From positions 1,984,001 through 2,048,000 of the forward strand of contig NZ_CP108442.1 in NCBI RefSeq assembly GCF_041435355.1: a stretch of DNA of 64,000 nt, written 5' to 3'. Numbering within the stretch: position 1 is the first letter of the stretch; each line of letters begins with the position of its first letter. A program made the position numbers and the translations under genes. The notes under the pieces are model-generated. The model was not told the DNA's origin and searched no databases. It was given only the letters and a program-made list of their open reading frames with translations. Shown piece by piece: positions 51,243 to 62,316 of the stretch. The DNA comes from Streptomyces sp. NBC_01276 (GTDB taxonomy: Bacteria; Actinomycetota; Actinomycetes; Streptomycetales; Streptomycetaceae).

Positions 51243-52796
51243 GTGACAAGCACCCGACTCGACGCTCCACGGATACCGGGGGCCGCCCGACGGCCCGGGC
51301 GTCCCGGAGTGGCGCTCGCCGTCATCGCGGCCTGCCAGCTCATGGTCGTCCTCGACGCGACGATCGTGAACATCGCGCTCCCGCACATCCAGACCGCCCT
51401 CTCCTTCTCCACCACCGACCTCTCCTGGGTGATCAGCGCCTACACGCTGGCCTTCGGCGGCCTGCTGCTGCTCGGCGGCCGTGCGGGCGACATCCTGGGC
51501 CGCCGCCGCGTCTTCATGACCGGGATCCTGCTCTTCACCCTGGCGTCCCTGCTCGGCGGATTCGCCCAGGAGCCCTGGCAACTGCTGGCCGCCCGCGCCC
51601 TCCAGGGCGTGGGCGGCGCCATCGCCTCGCCGACCGCGCTCGCCCTGATCACCACCACCTTCGCCGAGGGCCCCGACCGCAACCGCGCCTTCGGCGTCTT
51701 CGCCGCCGTCTCCGCGGGCGGCGGCGCGATCGGCCTGCTGGCCGGCGGCATGCTCACGGAGTGGCTCGACTGGCGGTGGGTCCTCTTCGTCAACGTGCCG
51801 ATCGGCGTGCTCATCGCCGTCCTCGCGCCGCTCTTCATCAACGAGTCCGAGCGCCACCCCGGCCGCTTCGACGCCGCCGGCGCCCTCACCTCCACCGGAG
51901 GCATGACGGCGCTCGTCTACGGGTTCATCCGGGCTTCCGAGGAGGGCTGGCGGGACTCGCTGACCATCGGTTCCTTCATCGCCGCCGTCGTGCTGCTCGG
52001 CGCCTTCGTGGTGATCGAGTCGCGCGCCGCGGATCCGATCATCCCGCTCCGGATGTTCGCCGACCGCAACCGGGCCGGCACCTACGCGATCATGCTCGGA
52101 CTGGCCGCCGCCATGTTCGGCATGTTCTTCTTCATCGTCCAGTTCGTACAGAACGTGCTGGACTTCTCACCGATCCGGTCCGGCGTCGGCTTCCTGCCCG
52201 TGACCGCCGCCATCATCACCGCCGCGGGCCTCTCCCAGCGCTTCCTGCCGCGCTTCGGCCCCAAGCCCTTCATGGTCGCCGGGTCCGCGCTCACCGGGAC
52301 CGGGCTGGCCTGGCTCAGCTTCATCCGGACCGACAGCTCGTACGTGTCCGGGGTGCTCGGCCCGATGCTGCTCTTCGGCTTCGGCATGGGCCTCAACTTC
52401 GTGACCCTGACCCTCACCGCCGTCTCCGGAGTGGCTCCGAAGGAGGCGGGTGCGGCCTCCGGGCTGCTCAACGCCAGCCAGCAGGTGGGTGGTTCGCTCG
52501 GCCTGTCCATCCTGGTCACCGTCTTCGGCACCGCGGGCCGCGAGGAGGCCGAGAAGCAGGTGCCGGCCTTCATGGCGCAGGCCGATCCGGCGCAGCTCGC
52601 CGCGTTCAAGGAGACCGGGCGGATGCCCGACCCCTGGGGCGACCTCGTCCTCGCCCATGGCATCTCCACCGCCTTCGCCGCCGCCGTGGCGATGGCGGGT
52701 CTGGCGCTGGCCACCGCGCTGCTGGTGATCCGGGTCCGCAAGAGCGACCTGGAAGCCCTCAACGGGGCTGCCGCCGAAGCCGGTCCGGCCGCCTGA
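51243..52796 (+). CDS. MFS drug:H+ antiporter, DHA2 (EmrB/QacA) family
   Basis: The 517-residue protein has about 14 transmembrane segments. It carries the DHA2 motifs LDATIVNIALPHIQ at the end of the first segment, GGRAGDILGRRRVF between segments 2 and 3, and motif C-like segments (AVSAGGGAIGLLAGGMLTEWLDWRW). It should export hydrophobic or cationic drugs using the proton gradient. The GTG at 51243 has GGGGGGATC upstream. It is repressed, by inference, by the divergent TetR regulator. A strong terminator follows. Confidence 0.94.
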   Translation: MTSTRLDAPRIPGAARRPGRPGVALAVIAACQLMVVLDATIVNIALPHIQTALSFSTTDLSWVISAYTLAFGGLLLLGGRAGDILGRRRVFMTGILLFTLASLLGGFAQEPWQLLAARALQGVGGAIASPTALALITTTFAEGPDRNRAFGVFAAVSAGGGAIGLLAGGMLTEWLDWRWVLFVNVPIGVLIAVLAPLFINESERHPGRFDAAGALTSTGGMTALVYGFIRASEEGWRDSLTIGSFIAAVVLLGAFVVIESRAADPIIPLRMFADRNRAGTYAIMLGLAAAMFGMFFFIVQFVQNVLDFSPIRSGVGFLPVTAAIITAAGLSQRFLPRFGPKPFMVAGSALTGTGLAWLSFIRTDSSYVSGVLGPMLLFGFGMGLNFVTLTLTAVSGVAPKEAGAASGLLNASQQVGGSLGLSILVTVFGTAGREEAEKQVPAFMAQADPAQLAAFKETGRMPDPWGDLVLAHGISTAFAAAVAMAGLALATALLVIRVRKSDLEALNGAAAEAGPAA

Positions 52797-52815
52797 GCAC
52801 GAAGGACCGTACGTA

Positions 52816-52858
52816 CGAGGGCCCGGGCCGGGGGTTCACCCCCGCACCCGGGCCCTCG
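52816..52858. terminator. Bidirectional hairpin terminator
   Basis: A 12-bp stem (52816-52827 with 52847-52858) encloses an inner GGGGG/CCCCC stem. It lies between the convergent MFS and ADP-ribosylglycohydrolase genes. Confidence 0.8.
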
Positions 52859-52914
52859 AACGTCGTCCGCGACGGCACGCTCGCCCGCTCGGACCGTCGG
52901 CTCGGACCGCCGGC

Positions 52915-53829
52915 TCAGCCCGCCGACCCGGGCAGCCACTCCGGGAGGGGCTCTGTGCGGGCCAGCCAGGCCTGCGGCAGCGCCGCCTCCCCGCGCGCGC
53001 CGAGCACCCCGCCGACGATCGCGCAGGTGGTGTCCACGTCCCCGCCCACCTGCGCGGTGGTCCAGAACGCCCGCTCGTAGTCGCCGAGCGACCGCGCCGC
53101 CGACCACAGCGCGAACGGCACCGTGTCGTGGGCGCTGGTGCGCCGCCCGCAGCCGAGCACCGCGGCCACGGTGGTCGCGTCGCCGTAGTCCAGCATGTCC
53201 CGGGCCCGGCGCACGCCGGCGCCCACGGCGCTGCGCGGCACCAGCGCGATGACCCCGTCCAGCAGCGCCTCGGCGGTCGGCGGACCGGCCGGGGAGGCCG
53301 CCAGCGCGGCCGCGGCGGCCACGGCCATCGCCCCGCACACCGCCTCACGGTGCTGATGGGTGGTGTAGGCGGAGATCTCCGCCTGGTGGGTGGCCTGCTC
53401 GGGGTCGTCCGCGTACCAGGCGCCCAGGGGCGCGATCCGCATGGCGGCGCCGTTGCCCCAGGAGCCCTGGCCGTTGAACAGCTCGGCCGCCAGCGTGCGC
53501 CAGTCCTCGCCCTCCCGGACGAGACGCAGCATCCGGTTGACGGCGGGACCGTAGCCGCGGTCGAAGTCGTGGTGGTCCGCGAACGAGGCCGCCAGCGCGT
53601 CCTGGTCGATGCGTCCGTGCGCGGCGAGCACGGCCACCACCGAGCAGGCCATCTCGGTGTCGTCGGTCCACTGCCACGGCTCGCTGCCGGGCGGCAGCTC
53701 GCGCCGCTTCAGCAGCGGGTAGTTCACGGGGACGAAGTACTGGGAGCCCAGGGCGTCCCCCAGGGCCAGCCCTCGGAGGCTGGACGTGGCGCGTGCGTAG
53801 CGCGTCTCGGGAGTGGAGTCAGCGGTCAT
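52915..53829 (-). CDS. ADP-ribosylglycohydrolase family protein
   Basis: The 304-residue protein has the DraG/ARH signatures: the N-terminal GLALGDALGSQ, WTDDTEMACSVV providing metal-binding Asp residues, and the C-terminal QVGGDVDTTCAIVGGVLGA with the second metal set. Family members remove ADP-ribose from proteins or other molecules with two magnesium ions. The substrate is unknown. The ATG at 53829 starts the conserved protein. The histidine phosphatase gene lies 11 bp upstream in the same orientation, suggesting an operon. Confidence 0.92.
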   Translation of the reverse strand: MTADSTPETRYARATSSLRGLALGDALGSQYFVPVNYPLLKRRELPPGSEPWQWTDDTEMACSVVAVLAAHGRIDQDALAASFADHHDFDRGYGPAVNRMLRLVREGEDWRTLAAELFNGQGSWGNGAAMRIAPLGAWYADDPEQATHQAEISAYTTHQHREAVCGAMAVAAAAALAASPAGPPTAEALLDGVIALVPRSAVGAGVRRARDMLDYGDATTVAAVLGCGRRTSAHDTVPFALWSAARSLGDYERAFWTTAQVGGDVDTTCAIVGGVLGARGEAALPQAWLARTEPLPEWLPGSAG

Positions 53830-53840
53830 CCCGCGCCACT

Positions 53841-54500
53841 TTAGCCGTCCAGGTCGTAAGGCTCGGGTGTGGTCCACCGCTCAAATGGGCGGTCCATCCG
53901 GTACCGGCCGTCCGGCCCGAGCATCAGTACCCGGAATTCGCCGTTCCCGGGGTTGGAGAGGGCCTCGAACTCGGCGACCGACCAGTGGAACCAGCGCATG
54001 CAGAAGAGCCGCATCGTCAGGCCGTGCGTCACCAGCAGCACGTTCTCCGGGTGGTCGGCGGCCTCGAAGCTGCGGTAGAGGCTTTCCAGGAAGGAACCGA
54101 CGCGGTCGTAGACGTCGGCGCCCGACTCCCCCTGGGCGAACCGGTAGAAGAAGTGCCCGTACGCGTCCCGGTACGCCTTCTGGAGCCGTACGTCGTCCCG
54201 GTCCTGCCAGTTGCCCCAGTCCTGCTCGCGCAGCCGGGGCTCCTCCCGCATGCGCACCCGGGCGGGGTCCAGCCGCAGTTCGCGGAAGGTCTGCAGGGTC
54301 CGGCGGTACGGGGAGACGTACGCGCTGATGTGCTCGTCCCCGAAGAGCTCGCGCAGCCGGATCCCGGCCGCGCCGGCCTGCTCGCGGCCGGACGGGGTGA
54401 GCCGCAGGGCGTGGTCGGGTTCCCGCTCGTACACCGTGTCGTCGACGTTCCCCTCCGATTCCCCGTGGCGGACAAGGACGATGCGCCGTGGTCGTAGCAT
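53841..54500 (-). CDS. Histidine phosphatase family protein
   Basis: The 219-residue protein has the phosphohistidine motif RHGES (Arg11-His12), a second Arg in SPYRRTLQTF and the second catalytic His in LLVTHGLTMRL. It belongs to the phosphoglycerate-mutase-like phosphatases. The segment REQDWGNWQD, with insertion FYRFAQGESGADVYDRV, is typical of the broad-specificity branch. Substrate unknown. It is followed 11 bp later by the ADP-ribosylglycohydrolase gene. Confidence 0.92.
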   Translation of the reverse strand: MLRPRRIVLVRHGESEGNVDDTVYEREPDHALRLTPSGREQAGAAGIRLRELFGDEHISAYVSPYRRTLQTFRELRLDPARVRMREEPRLREQDWGNWQDRDDVRLQKAYRDAYGHFFYRFAQGESGADVYDRVGSFLESLYRSFEAADHPENVLLVTHGLTMRLFCMRWFHWSVAEFEALSNPGNGEFRVLMLGPDGRYRMDRPFERWTTPEPYDLDG

Positions 54501-54572
54501 TCCACGACCCTATTCGGCCGCCGACCGGCGCACGTCACGGGCACGCCGGTCGGGGCGTCGCTCGTCGTACGG

Positions 54573-55178
54573 TCATACCGTCCAGGCGGGTTCGAGGTCC
54601 ACGACGTCCCCGGTGAGCGCCTCGACGTCGGCTTCGGTCTGGGCGCGCAGCGAGAGCCGCTCCACCCGTTCCTGCCGGTACTTGCCGTGCTCGGCCGCGG
54701 CGAGCCACATCGACAGGACGAGGAACTCCCGGCCGGGCGCCTCCCCGAAGAGGCCGCGGATCATTCCGGGGGAGCCCGCCATGGCCGGATTCCACACCTT
54801 CTCCTGCATGCGGGCGAAGTGTTCGTCACGGCCCTCCCGCACCCGGGTGTGGGCGACCCGGACCACGTCGGCGTCGCTGAAGCGCGGCTCGAAGCCCGTC
54901 TTCACGTCGAAGCGGTGGTCGAAGAGCGTGACCCGCGCGTCGGTGAAGGTGCCGTTCTGGGAGGCCGCGAGCCTGTCGTGCGAGCGGGCCATGAACGAGT
55001 CGTAGAAGGACCGGCTCTCCCAGAACGCGAAGACGTGCGCGACCCCCTGCCGGCCCCTGCTCCAGCCGCCGCCCTGCCCCCGGAAGCCCGGTTCGCCGGG
55101 CAGCCCCGCCCATTTGCGCTGCCCACGCTCGAACCCGCGTCGGTCCGTCACCGTGCAGCGAATCCACTTGACCAGCAC
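54573..55178 (-). CDS. DUF4937 / YdbC-like protein
   Basis: The 201-residue protein begins with a GTG start at 55178 (MLVKWIRCTVTDRRGF). Its first half, VTDRRGFERGQRKW to AFWESRSFYDSFMARSHD, looks like a dimeric alpha/beta-barrel (ABM-like) unit. The second half, VRVAHTRVREGRDEHFARMQEKVWNPAM and REFLVLSMWLAAAEHGKY, repeats the same fold. The family contains stand-alone monooxygenase-like proteins, but no cofactor site is visible. It ends 72 bp before the histidine phosphatase start, in the same orientation. Confidence 0.75.
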   Translation of the reverse strand: MLVKWIRCTVTDRRGFERGQRKWAGLPGEPGFRGQGGGWSRGRQGVAHVFAFWESRSFYDSFMARSHDRLAASQNGTFTDARVTLFDHRFDVKTGFEPRFSDADVVRVAHTRVREGRDEHFARMQEKVWNPAMAGSPGMIRGLFGEAPGREFLVLSMWLAAAEHGKYRQERVERLSLRAQTEADVEALTGDVVDLEPAWTV

Positions 55179-55210
55179 CGCGCCATCGTACGGGCCGGGC
55201 GGGGCCGGGG

Positions 55211-56101
55211 TCAGTCCCCGGAGCGGTGGATCCGCACCAGTTCCGCCGCATCCCGCTCGGACAGCCGAATGCCGAACTCCCGCTCCAGCAATGGGAGCAG
55301 GTCCTCCGTGGCCACGGACGCGCGCTCGGTCCGGCCGTCGGGGTACAGACGGGTCAGCTCCCGGCCCACGAGCGCGAGGCGGACGTCCTCGCCGGGGTAC
55401 TGGACGATGGTCTGCCCCAGGAACGCGGAGCGGGGGTGCGAGGAGCTGTAGTGGTTGAGCAGGACGTAGTCGACGGGGTGGTAGTGCTGCGGGGAGAAGG
55501 CGTACAGGTCCCGCCAGACGTCCCCGCGCAGGGCCCGCAGTACGAGGACGCCCTCCTCCTCGGCGTGCACGGCGTACGTCCACGCCCCCTGGCGCACCTC
55601 TGCGCCGGGGCGTGCGAGCGGGACGGGCTCACGCGGGCCCACGTAGCCGAACCCGGCGTCGCAGAGCCACGGTTCCCCCTCCACGGTGACGACGAGGACC
55701 GCGTGGGTCACGGGCAGCAGGGCGTCGCCCCGGGTGCGGTTGCGGGCGCCGCGCCCGGAAACCTCGAAGCCGATCCGCTCCAGAGCAGCGGCCAGCAGCG
55801 TGTTCTGCTCGTAGCAGTACCCGCCGCGGCGGGCGTGCACGAGCTTGTCCTCGATGGCCTTGACCTCCAGCGCGACGGGGCGGCCGAGCAGGACGTCCAG
55901 GCTCTCGAAGGGGATGGCGGCGGTGTGGGCACGGTGCACCGCGTACAACGTCTCCAGGTCCGGCCGGAGTTCCCGGGGCCGCACCCCGCTCCCGTCCCCG
56001 TCTCCGCGTCCGCGTCCCCGTCCGTTTGCGGCACCGTCTTCCGCACCGATCCCGATGCGCGTCAGGTACGCGTCCAGGTCCAGCTCGTCACCGTTCCACA
56101 T
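55211..56101 (-). CDS. nat: Arylamine N-acetyltransferase
   Basis: The 296-residue protein has the NAT catalytic triad: Cys96 in RRGGYCYEQN, His133 in VTHAVLVV and Asp148 in LCDAGFG. These enzymes transfer acetyl from acetyl-CoA to arylamines or hydrazines; some actinomycete relatives close amide bonds in ansamycin biosynthesis, but no such cluster is here. A short low-complexity insert NGRGRGRGDGDGSG (residues 26-39) interrupts the N-terminal helix region. The ATG at 56101 is the first sensible start. Confidence 0.93.
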   Translation of the reverse strand: MWNGDELDLDAYLTRIGIGAEDGAANGRGRGRGDGDGSGVRPRELRPDLETLYAVHRAHTAAIPFESLDVLLGRPVALEVKAIEDKLVHARRGGYCYEQNTLLAAALERIGFEVSGRGARNRTRGDALLPVTHAVLVVTVEGEPWLCDAGFGYVGPREPVPLARPGAEVRQGAWTYAVHAEEEGVLVLRALRGDVWRDLYAFSPQHYHPVDYVLLNHYSSSHPRSAFLGQTIVQYPGEDVRLALVGRELTRLYPDGRTERASVATEDLLPLLEREFGIRLSERDAAELVRIHRSGD

Positions 56102-56417
56102 GGCTCTCCCACTCCCCCACCGTGAACTCCAGCTCCAGGGTCCGTGATCACCCGGCCCCGCACAATGATCGCGGCGTCCGCCACGCGGACCGGCCGGCTC
56201 AGCCCGAGGTCCAGCCGGGGATCGTCGGCAGCACCTGCTCGGCGACCCGCAGCAGCACGGCCTCGTCCGGGACCATGTCGTCCCGGCGCCGGGGAGCCGG
56301 TCGTACGAGGCGGTGACCTGGGCCGCCGCGTTCATGCCCTTGCCCGGTCCGGCCGCTGTGCCGCCCGTGTCCCCGGCCCCCCTGACCTGCGCCCTCCCCC
56401 GCAGCGCGCGGTCGGAG
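56102..56417. other. 316-bp gap containing only a degraded coding remnant
   Basis: Besides the possible remnant at 56199-56335, I see no gene, hairpin terminator or recognisable promoter. Confidence 0.45.
56199..56335 (-). pseudogene. Possible remnant of a broken gene
   Basis: On the minus strand, MNAAAQVTASYDRLPGA (from 56335) has strict GC at third positions. A shift of frame then gives MVPDEAVLLRVAEQVLPTIP followed by a few residues and a stop at 56199-56201, also with strict third-position GC. The two frames together look like the 3' end of a once-longer gene with a frameshift. I cannot name a family. Confidence 0.3.
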
Positions 56418-57158
56418 TCACCCGCGCCGCGGCCAGCCGTACCCGAGCTGCCGGGCGAACTCGGGCGGTCCGCCGCACACTTCGGCGCTCGGCCTCGGGT
56501 CGCCGGCCGTGAGCCGGACGGCGAGTCCCTCCGCCTGCGCGGCGGGGTCGTCTCCGGAGAGGGCGAGCGCCATCCGGAATTGCAGCCGGGGCCGGTCCTC
56601 CCCGATGGCCGAGCTGCTCGGATGGAAGAAGAAGAGGTTGATGCGGTCGGGTTCCCACGGCCAGGCGGACATGCTGCCGAGTTCGCAGTCCCATGCCGGA
56701 AGCCAGTCGGTGCGCGCCGCGAGGTGCTGCGTCAGCAGGCGGGCGACCGTGCGCGCGGGCCACTCCCAGCTGTGGTCCGCGGCGACCCGCTCGACCTCCG
56801 CCCGGTACTCCCCCGCGTCGAAGCGGAACTCGGGCAGGTCGACGTCGTCCTCGTCGGGATTGCGCCACCCACCCCAGATCACCTCGTCGCCGTCGCGCCG
56901 AACGGTCACGTAGAGGGCACCGCAGCACCCTTCGGTGCACTGCGCCTCGGCCAACCGCACCTCGCGCGGCTCCGCGCCGGCCGTGAGGGGTCCGTCCGGC
57001 GGCAGGAGGTACCCGGGATCCCGGCCCGGCCCTTCCGTGAACGCCTCCGCCAGGATGTCCACGCCGTCGACCACCGGCCGTACCTCCACCCGGGCGTCCG
57101 GCTCGGGGGGACCGGGCACGACGATCCGGAGGATGAGGCGGTTCTTCTCGTCGGTCAT
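56418..57158 (-). CDS. Hypothetical protein
   Basis: The 246-residue protein, starting MTDEKNRLILRIVVPGPPEPDARVEVRPVVDGVDILAEAF, is not one I recognise. It contains ECGALYV-like CTEGCCGALYVTVRRDGDEVIWGGWRNPDED, with a Cys triplet CTEGCC that might bind a metal, and SWEWPARTVARLLTQHL and LNLFFFHPSSS-type hydrophobic strands. There is no signal peptide or membrane segment. It looks like a Streptomyces-wide single-domain protein. The start at 57158 follows the nrdJ terminator region. Confidence 0.72.
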   Translation of the reverse strand: MTDEKNRLILRIVVPGPPEPDARVEVRPVVDGVDILAEAFTEGPGRDPGYLLPPDGPLTAGAEPREVRLAEAQCTEGCCGALYVTVRRDGDEVIWGGWRNPDEDDVDLPEFRFDAGEYRAEVERVAADHSWEWPARTVARLLTQHLAARTDWLPAWDCELGSMSAWPWEPDRINLFFFHPSSSAIGEDRPRLQFRMALALSGDDPAAQAEGLAVRLTAGDPRPSAEVCGGPPEFARQLGYGWPRRG

Positions 57159-57204
57159 CGGACGATTCTCGGAACCGCCGCACGGGACCCACAACGCCGG
57201 AGAA

Positions 57205-57227
57205 GGTGCCGGCACATGGCCGGCACC
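57205..57227. terminator. Hairpin after nrdJ
   Basis: GGTGCCGGC (57205-57213) pairs perfectly with GCCGGCACC (57219-57227) around 5 nt. It lies about 70 bp past the nrdJ stop on the minus strand. Confidence 0.6.
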
Positions 57228-57297
57228 CTCTCTCAAGCGCGGATCAGCGCCCTCGGCGGCAGCTGCTCACTGGCGCGCCGGACGCGGTTCAGCTCCT

Positions 57298-60195
<2,898 letters not shown>

Positions 60196-60330
60196 GCCGC
60201 TTCCTCCCATATGCGGGCAAAAACGCCCTAAAGTGCCAGCGATATTCCGCGGCACGGTGCTGTGTGTCTTGTTCTGCGAATGTCGACCCGCCGAGACGGG
60301 CCGGACCACGCCGGGGCGCGGCCCCGCCGG

Positions 60331-60846
60331 TCAGTCGGCGGCGGAGGCGGGCACGGGGACGACCGGAGCGGTCCCTCCGGGCTCGCACTCATGGGGGTGA
60401 GGCCGCGGCTCGCGCAGTTCCGCGATGGCGGTCTCGAAGTCTTCAAGGGTGTCGAACGCTTTGTAAACGGACGCGAAGCGCAGGTACGCGACCAGGTCGA
60501 GCTCCTGCAACGGGCCGAGTATGGCCAGACCCACGTCATGGGTGGTCAGCTCGGCGCTGCCGGTGGCGCGCACCGCCTCCTCGACCCGCTGGCCGAGCTT
60601 GGCGAGGGCGTCCTCGGTGACCGGCCGCCCCTGGCACGCCTTGCGGACGCCAGAGATGACCTTGGTGCGGCTGAAGGGTTCGGTCACTCCACTGCGCTTG
60701 ATCACCATCAGGGAGGCCGTCTCCACCGTCGTGAAGCGACGGGAGCAGTCGGGGCACTGGCGGCGCCGACGGATCGACGTCCCGTCGTCCGTGGTGCGGC
60801 TGTCGACGACGCGACTGTCGGGGTGCCTGCAGAAGGGGCAGTGCAT
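60331..60846 (-). CDS. nrdR: Ribonucleotide reductase transcriptional repressor NrdR
   Basis: The 171-residue protein has the N-terminal zinc ribbon (CPFC at residues 3-6 and CPDC near 31-34) and an ATP-cone domain (about 49-139) beginning [29 protein letters not shown]. It senses ATP/dATP and represses ribonucleotide reductase genes. It heads the nrdR-nrdJ operon, and two NrdR boxes lie upstream (60981-61027), so it controls itself and nrdJ. The C-terminal 30 residues are variable. Confidence 0.96.
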   Translation of the reverse strand: MHCPFCRHPDSRVVDSRTTDDGTSIRRRRQCPDCSRRFTTVETASLMVIKRSGVTEPFSRTKVISGVRKACQGRPVTEDALAKLGQRVEEAVRATGSAELTTHDVGLAILGPLQELDLVAYLRFASVYKAFDTLEDFETAIAELREPRPHPHECEPGGTAPVVPVPASAAD

Positions 60847-60980
60847 GGTTCCCTCACCCTTCGTTTTGGCACGGCTGAATCACCTCACTGAGCCCCTGAA
60901 CGACAGGGACCAGGCACTGCCGGGGGCTCGTGAAGCAGCCACAAGCATATGCGATGTCGGGACCCCCAGCAGACCGAGGA

Positions 60981-60996
60981 CCACAACTTCTGGGTG
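60981..60996. promoter_or_regulatory. NrdR box (distal from lexA)
   Basis: This 16-mer reads CCACAACTTCTGGGTG and agrees with the central C-w-A...T.T..G frame of the NrdR consensus in a degenerate way. Its centre is exactly 31 bp from the second box, three helical turns, the spacing known for NrdR sites. Confidence 0.6.
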
Positions 60997-61011
60997 GCGC
61001 CGCTCATCCAA

Positions 61012-61027
61012 CCACTAGATCTTGGGT
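61012..61027. promoter_or_regulatory. NrdR box (stronger copy)
   Basis: The 16-mer CCACTAGATCTTGGGT carries the core C-w-A-x-A-T-x-T-w-G of the NrdR consensus, centred on AGATCT. It lies on the lexA side of the box pair upstream of nrdR. Confidence 0.75.
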
Positions 61028-61273
61028 TGCGGCTGATTTGCGCCGCTCCGCGTGTCGCGGTGTCCGATGACCGGGGAAGGGGCCTCCCGCTGCCACACTG
61101 GACGCGGGCCCGAGAGGTGGCGGTCCGACCGGGAAGGGTACCGTAAGCAGCAGACGCGGAGCCGAACCCGCGTTCGGGAAACCGGCCGGCGGGACACCCT
61201 CTCGACCGACCTCCGGGCCGACCGTCCATACACCCACCGATCTAGCCCAGGTGGGGGATCCACGATTTTTCAC

Positions 61274-61289
61274 TCGAACGTGTGTTTGG
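61274..61289. promoter_or_regulatory. LexA (SOS) box upstream of lexA
   Basis: TCGAACGTGTGTTTGG has a perfect left half-site and a right half differing from GTTCGA at two positions. It overlaps the -35 element TTGGCG, so LexA would repress its own gene. Confidence 0.8.
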
Positions 61290-61315
61290 CGCAACCTTTC
61301 GAAAGCTACTACCGT
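61286..61315 (+). promoter_or_regulatory. Putative lexA promoter
   Basis: TTGGCG (61286-61291) and TACCGT (61310-61315) have an 18-nt spacer. The -10 lies about 36 bp before the GTG start. Confidence 0.5.
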
Positions 61316-61351
61316 TGTCCAGCTAGGGAGAACATTTCGAGAGGGGCCGAC

Positions 61352-62143
61352 GTGACCACCACCGCAGACAGTGCCACCATCACTGCCCAGAACCGCTCCC
61401 AGAGCCGACTCGAGCCGGTGCATGCCATGAACGACGCAAGCCTGAACCCGGAGGCGGAGCCCGTACGCCCCGCACGCTCGCTGCCAGGGCGACCTCCAGG
61501 CATCCGCGCCGACAGCTCCGGGCTCACCGACCGGCAGCGGAGGGTCATCGAGGTCATCCGGGACTCGGTGCAGAGGCGCGGCTACCCGCCGTCGATGCGC
61601 GAGATCGGCCAGGCCGTGGGCCTCTCCAGCACCTCCTCCGTGGCACACCAGCTCATGGCCCTGGAGCGCAAGGGATTCCTGCGCCGCGACCCGCACCGTC
61701 CCCGCGCCTACGAGGTGCGCGGCTCGGACCAGCCGAGTTCGCAGCCCACCGACACCACGGGCAAGCCCGCCGCCTCCTACGTTCCCCTGGTCGGCCGGAT
61801 CGCCGCCGGCGGTCCGATCCTCGCCGAGGAGTCGGTCGAGGACGTCTTCCCGCTCCCCCGCCAGCTCGTCGGCGACGGCGAACTGTTCGTCCTCAAGGTC
61901 GTCGGCGACTCGATGATCGAAGCCGCCATCTGTGACGGCGACTGGGTCACCGTCCGCCGCCAGCCCGTCGCGGAGAACGGCGACATCGTCGCCGCGATGC
62001 TCGACGGCGAGGCCACCGTCAAGCGCTTCCGGCGCGAAGACGGCCATGTCTGGCTGCTCCCGCACAACGCCGCCTACCAGCCGATCCCCGGCGACGAAGC
62101 CACCATCCTCGGCAAGGTCGTCGCGGTACTGCGCCGGGTCTGA
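61352..62143 (+). CDS. lexA: SOS response repressor LexA
   Basis: The 263-residue protein has a winged-helix DNA-binding domain ([51 protein letters not shown]), the self-cleavage site Ala-Gly in [13 protein letters not shown], the catalytic Ser in [13 protein letters not shown] and Lys in ATVKRF. RecA-stimulated self-cleavage derepresses DNA-repair genes. The GTG at 61352 ([13 protein letters not shown]) gives the long N-terminal extension usual in Streptomyces. A 13-bp hairpin terminator follows. Confidence 0.97.
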   Translation: MTTTADSATITAQNRSQSRLEPVHAMNDASLNPEAEPVRPARSLPGRPPGIRADSSGLTDRQRRVIEVIRDSVQRRGYPPSMREIGQAVGLSSTSSVAHQLMALERKGFLRRDPHRPRAYEVRGSDQPSSQPTDTTGKPAASYVPLVGRIAAGGPILAEESVEDVFPLPRQLVGDGELFVLKVVGDSMIEAAICDGDWVTVRRQPVAENGDIVAAMLDGEATVKRFRREDGHVWLLPHNAAYQPIPGDEATILGKVVAVLRRV

Positions 62144-62162
62144 GACCCCGCCGCCCCTCAGC

Positions 62163-62197
62163 CAGCTCCGGGACCCACTGCGCCGGTCCCGGAGCTG
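62163..62197. terminator. Hairpin terminator after lexA
   Basis: CAGCTCCGGGACC (62163-62175) pairs with 62185-62197 around a 9-nt loop, between lexA and the convergent helicase gene. Confidence 0.8.
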
Positions 62198-62316
62198 TTC
62201 CATGCCCACGTACGGGTACGCCCGGTGCCGGCACGGAGACCGGGGCGGGCCGCTCGCCCGCCGAGGGCCACATCGCCCCGCCGACTGCTTTCCCGGCGGC
62301 CGCTTCCCGGCGCCTG

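Larger units (their letters stand above)
60847..61351. other. 505-bp divergent nrdR / lexA control region
   Basis: This gap has no gene. It holds two NrdR boxes (60981-60996 and 61012-61027) for the minus-strand nrdRJ operon. It also holds the LexA box and promoter (61274-61315) for lexA. Confidence 0.7.

Noticed and set aside
60930..60960. GCATATGC palindrome as an NrdR box
   Set aside because: Its dyad axis falls between T and A rather than A and T, and it does not give the helical spacing to the other box; the pair at 60981 and 61012 fits better.
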